A stretch of 64,000 nucleotides of DNA, from assembly GCA_015055605.1 (NCBI GenBank), contig SVHV01000001.1:1-64000 (forward strand), in the 5' to 3' direction. Below the pieces are notes generated by a model. The model made no database searches. It saw only the letters and a list, made by a program, of their open reading frames with translations, and was not told the DNA's origin. Origin of the DNA: Clostridiales bacterium (GTDB taxonomy: Bacteria; Bacillota; Clostridia; Christensenellales; UBA1242). The translations under genes were made by a program, and so were the position numbers. The first letter of the stretch is position 1; each line of letters begins with the position of its first letter. This document shows positions 61,630 to 64,000 of this stretch, piece after piece.

Positions 61630-62253
61630 ATGGATATTAGGTCAGCAAAATTTGTGACAAGTGTAGCAGAGAGTAAACATATTTTAAAAGATGGTAAAAA
61701 AGAGATTGCTTTTGTTGGTAGGAGTAATGTTGGTAAGAGTTCACTTATTAATATGCTTACTAAGAAAAATAAACTCGCAAAAACCAGTTCTACTCCAGGC
61801 AGAACTAGACTTATTAACTATTTTTTGATAAATGATGATTTTTATTTTGTTGATTTGCCAGGATATGGATATGCTAAGGCTAGTAAGTCTATGGTAGAGG
61901 GATGGCAGTCTATGATTGAGCCTTACTTGCTAGAGAATCCACAATTATATTTGGTTTGTATGTTAGTTGATAGTAGATATGAGCCTACCGAACAAGACAA
62001 ACAGATGCTTAAGTTTCTCACATACTATCAGATTCCTTTTATTATTATTGCTACTAAGTGTGATAAGTTTGGAAAGAGTCAAATCAAACCTCAGATGCAG
62101 AAGATTGCCAACTACTTAGGGGTGGGAGTAACAAATGTCTTTGCGTCTAGTGGCGAAAAATTAATCGGTAGAAATGAGATTTTGGCTAAATTTGACCAGT
62201 TCTTAGATGATAGCAATTATGCTGATGATGAAGAAGTTGAGGCTGAAGAATAA
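61630..62253 (+). CDS. engB: Ribosome biogenesis GTPase EngB/YsxC
   Basis: A 207-residue small GTPase needed for large-subunit assembly. G1 is G-R-S-N-V-G-K-S-S near 34, G2 T-P-G-R-T-R, G3 D-L-P-G-Y-G near 78, and G4 T-K-C-D-K near 143. The C-terminal tail is acidic. 21 bases after clpX in the usual order. Confidence 0.95.
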   Translation: MDIRSAKFVTSVAESKHILKDGKKEIAFVGRSNVGKSSLINMLTKKNKLAKTSSTPGRTRLINYFLINDDFYFVDLPGYGYAKASKSMVEGWQSMIEPYLLENPQLYLVCMLVDSRYEPTEQDKQMLKFLTYYQIPFIIIATKCDKFGKSQIKPQMQKIANYLGVGVTNVFASSGEKLIGRNEILAKFDQFLDDSNYADDEEVEAEE

Positions 62254-62256
62254 ATA

Positions 62257-62290
62257 AGAAACTATGCAAATTGCATAGTTTCTTTGTTTT
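62257..62290 (+). terminator. Terminator of the clpX-engB unit
   Basis: A 13-bp perfect stem AGAAACTATGCAA / TTGCATAGTTTCT with a T-rich end. Confidence 0.9.
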
Positions 62291-62353
62291 TTATGTATCA
62301 AAATGTAAGTGATTTGCATATAAAATACCATACAATCTTTAGGAGGTATTTTT

Positions 62354-63025
62354 ATGTCGTTTTTTTCCGGAAATAGACAAGGTTGTAATCCAGGACCCAT
62401 ATCTGGCAGTCCACTAAATGGGCTGTGTGAAAAGGCGTGTATCCAAACTAGAAAAGTATTTGATGCTTGTATGAAACAACTACAACTCGATAATACAACA
62501 ATAACGCTTGATAACTTGTCACCAGAAAATCCAACTTTACCGTTAACTTTTATTAGTTGTGAGACTCTTACTAATGATGTGTCGATTAATGGATTAGTAG
62601 TTGATAGGTTTGAAGATAAACCATGCTTTGCTAGAGTGTCTGGTAGTGTGGCAATTCCTATTACAGTCAACTATATTGATGCCGATGGTGTAGCTGGTAG
62701 TGGAACGGGTACTGTAACAGTGCCTATTGATGTTGTGCTTTATGTACCACAACCCTCAGTTGTTCCTTATCAAGTAACTGCTTTTGCAAATGCGATATGT
62801 TCAGGTGGTAGGTTTGTCTCAGATAGTACATTCAGTATTGATTCTTGTTTGACCATTATTATTAGAGTAGTTGTTGATGCTGAACTATTGATTCCTACTT
62901 ATGGATACTGTCAAATTCCTCCGTGTCAGGACTTTACTCAAGATGTTTGCACAGGTTTCTTTGATTTGCCTCTCTATCCGTCTCAACAGCCTGTAAACCC
63001 ACCAAATCAGATTAATTGTAACTAA
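62354..63025 (+). CDS. Cysteine-rich clostridial spore-coat-like protein
   Basis: A 223-residue soluble protein without signal peptide. Cysteines occur in R-Q-G-C-N-P, L-C-E-K-A-C and A-C-M-K near the N-terminus, and again in G-Y-C-Q-I-P-P-C-Q-D-F and D-V-C-T-G-F-F-D-L-P-L-Y-P at the end. The middle (about 45-180) repeats a beta pattern with V-P-I-D-V-V-L-Y-V-P. I know the closing motif from uncharacterised proteins of spore-forming Clostridia, with a likely but unproven spore-layer role. AGGAGG gives a strong start, and it stands as a single gene. Confidence 0.68.
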   Translation: MSFFSGNRQGCNPGPISGSPLNGLCEKACIQTRKVFDACMKQLQLDNTTITLDNLSPENPTLPLTFISCETLTNDVSINGLVVDRFEDKPCFARVSGSVAIPITVNYIDADGVAGSGTGTVTVPIDVVLYVPQPSVVPYQVTAFANAICSGGRFVSDSTFSIDSCLTIIIRVVVDAELLIPTYGYCQIPPCQDFTQDVCTGFFDLPLYPSQQPVNPPNQINCN

Positions 63026-63050
63026 GACTACTGTTTTTTACTAAAAAATC

Positions 63051-63079
63051 AATGCATCTATATATTAGGTGCATTTTTT
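63051..63079 (+). terminator. Terminator of the coat-like gene
   Basis: A stem AATGCATC / GGTGCATT (one T-G pair) then TTTT. Confidence 0.82.
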
Positions 63080-63139
63080 GTATTAGATAGTTTGTTAAAA
63101 TTATAGATTTTTGCTAAAATATTACAGAAGAGGGAGATT

Positions 63140-63841
63140 ATGAAGGTATTTGCTATTAGTGATTTACATTTAAGTATTAATAATCCTAAGCCTATGGATA
63201 TCTTTGGTCCTGTTTGGGACGGTTACTTGGAGGCGATTGAGGCTAGTTGGAATAAGAAGGTTTCTGATGACGATATTGTTCTAATAGCAGGAGATTTATC
63301 TTGGGCAATGAAATATGAAGACGCTATGCCTGACTTAGAGTATATATCTAGGTTAAAAGGTCATAAGGTGTTTATTAAAGGCAATCATGACTACTGGTGG
63401 AATTCTATTAGTGAGATTAGGTCAAATCTTACTAACAAGACCTATGCTATTCAGAATGATGCAGTCAAAATTGGTAAATTTGTTATTGCGGGCTCTAGGG
63501 GTTGGACGGTGCCAGATAATGGCTTTAAGTCAGAACAAGACGAGAAAATATACAGGAGGGAAGTTCTTAGAATGGAACTTTCTCTAAAAAGTATGCAGGC
63601 TCTTAGAGAAGAAGGAGATGTGTCAATAGTGATGATGCATTATCCTCCACTAAATATTAAAAGGCAAAAAAATGAATTTAGTGAATTGTTTACTAAGTTT
63701 GGTGTAGATGCTGTTGTGTATGGGCATTTACATAGTTATGATAACGGATATAAATTAAATTTTACTAAGAATAAGATAAAATACCACCTTACTTCTTGTG
63801 ATTTGGTAAAAAATAAACTAGTTAAAATAGCAGAAATATAG
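63140..63841 (+). CDS. Calcineurin-like metallophosphoesterase
   Basis: A 233-residue phosphoesterase. Metal motifs: S-D-L-H-L-S at 7-12, I-A-G-D-L-S-W near 50, K-G-N-H-D-Y-W-W near 80, M-M-H-Y-P-P near 170 and Y-G-H-L-H-S near 199. This pattern fits the family annotated as serine/threonine-type or YkuE-like phosphoesterases; substrate unknown. GAGGGAGA precedes the ATG. Confidence 0.9.
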   Translation: MKVFAISDLHLSINNPKPMDIFGPVWDGYLEAIEASWNKKVSDDDIVLIAGDLSWAMKYEDAMPDLEYISRLKGHKVFIKGNHDYWWNSISEIRSNLTNKTYAIQNDAVKIGKFVIAGSRGWTVPDNGFKSEQDEKIYRREVLRMELSLKSMQALREEGDVSIVMMHYPPLNIKRQKNEFSELFTKFGVDAVVYGHLHSYDNGYKLNFTKNKIKYHLTSCDLVKNKLVKIAEI

Positions 63842-63859
63842 TTTAAAAGAATGTTCTGT

Positions 63860-63902
63860 GTTGATTTATACTGTATAAATATGTATAAATCGACATTTTT
63901 CT
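63860..63902 (+). terminator. Terminator of the metallophosphoesterase gene
   Basis: A 12-bp stem GTTGATTTATAC / GTATAAATCGAC (one T-G pair) followed by ATTTTTCTTT. The remaining bases to 64000 are AT-rich and show no gene. Confidence 0.85.
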
Positions 63903-64000
63903 TTGAAAAAAATATTGCTTTTACTTTGTGTTTGTAGATGGTTTATTCATACAAAATTTATAAATAAATGAATTTTTATAAATCAAAATTTATGTAAGTT

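Overview
The window is AT-rich chromosomal DNA using the standard bacterial code (TAA, TAG and TGA all end genes). Signs point to an endospore-forming, Clostridia-like member of the Bacillota: SpoVT and SpoVB, a SPOR-domain protein, a cysteine-rich spore-coat-like protein, a large Alu-type SRP RNA, a T-box leader before ileS, Shine-Dalgarno sites of the GGAGG type, and many U-tailed intrinsic terminators. The AGA-rich arginine codons fit a low-GC gut lineage. No genus can be assigned from sequence alone.

Layout. 0-3.3 kb: two tandem terminators, a PnuC-like vitamin transporter, an alpha/beta hydrolase, and rplM-rpsI. 3.4-12.2 kb: a surface block with an Ig-like lipoprotein, a 1993-residue membrane-anchored exported protein and a membrane protein with a lysine-rich tail. 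12.2-16.1 kb: spoVT-spoVB, HU and a tRNA-dihydrouridine synthase. 16.2-24 kb: glycolysis (pgk-tpiA-gpmI), a small membrane protein, secG, rnr, an SDR enzyme and YbaK. 24-25.8 kb: a GNAT-ASCH fusion, a YfcE-type phosphodiesterase and a frame-disrupted mini-gene. 25.8-33.7 kb: a nonulosonic (sialic-acid-type) acid cluster (GT-B transferase, radical SAM/SPASM, Nudix, NeuC, NeuB, ParB-like protein, NeuA, polysaccharide deacetylase, orphan). 33.8-41 kb: accessory genes, namely an SGNH hydrolase, GNAT, MazG-like and Nudix proteins, a solitary SNF2 helicase, an HD protein and two hypotheticals. 41-45.4 kb: ssrA-smpB, a membrane coiled-coil protein, SRP RNA and a HEPN-CBS protein. 45.4-53.2 kb: T-box-ileS, zur and the Zur-box-controlled znuACB operon, and an RluA-type synthase. 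53.2-64 kb: groESL, a SPOR protein, lspA-rluD, tig-clpP-clpX-engB, a coat-like protein and a metallophosphoesterase.

How the parts work together. Translation quality control is well represented: tmRNA/SmpB, RNase R, the trigger factor/ClpXP set that degrades tagged products, and GroESL. Zinc homeostasis forms a self-contained unit: Zur is encoded divergently from the transporter and a perfect 10-1-10 operator overlaps the transporter's transcription start. The nonulosonic genes would make and activate a nine-carbon acidic sugar for a surface glycan, beside large exported proteins that could sit in the same envelope.

Most unusual points: several genes whose consensus promoter places the transcription start on the ATG itself (leaderless mRNAs for pnuC, dus, the SPASM gene and lspA); an ileS T-box leader with a recognisable Stem I but no UGGN T-box bulge, in front of an IleRS with a non-standard HIGH motif; a near-identical 38-bp promoter block before rplM and secG; and the uncharacterised giant surface protein. 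All domain calls come from reading motifs; no database search was run.
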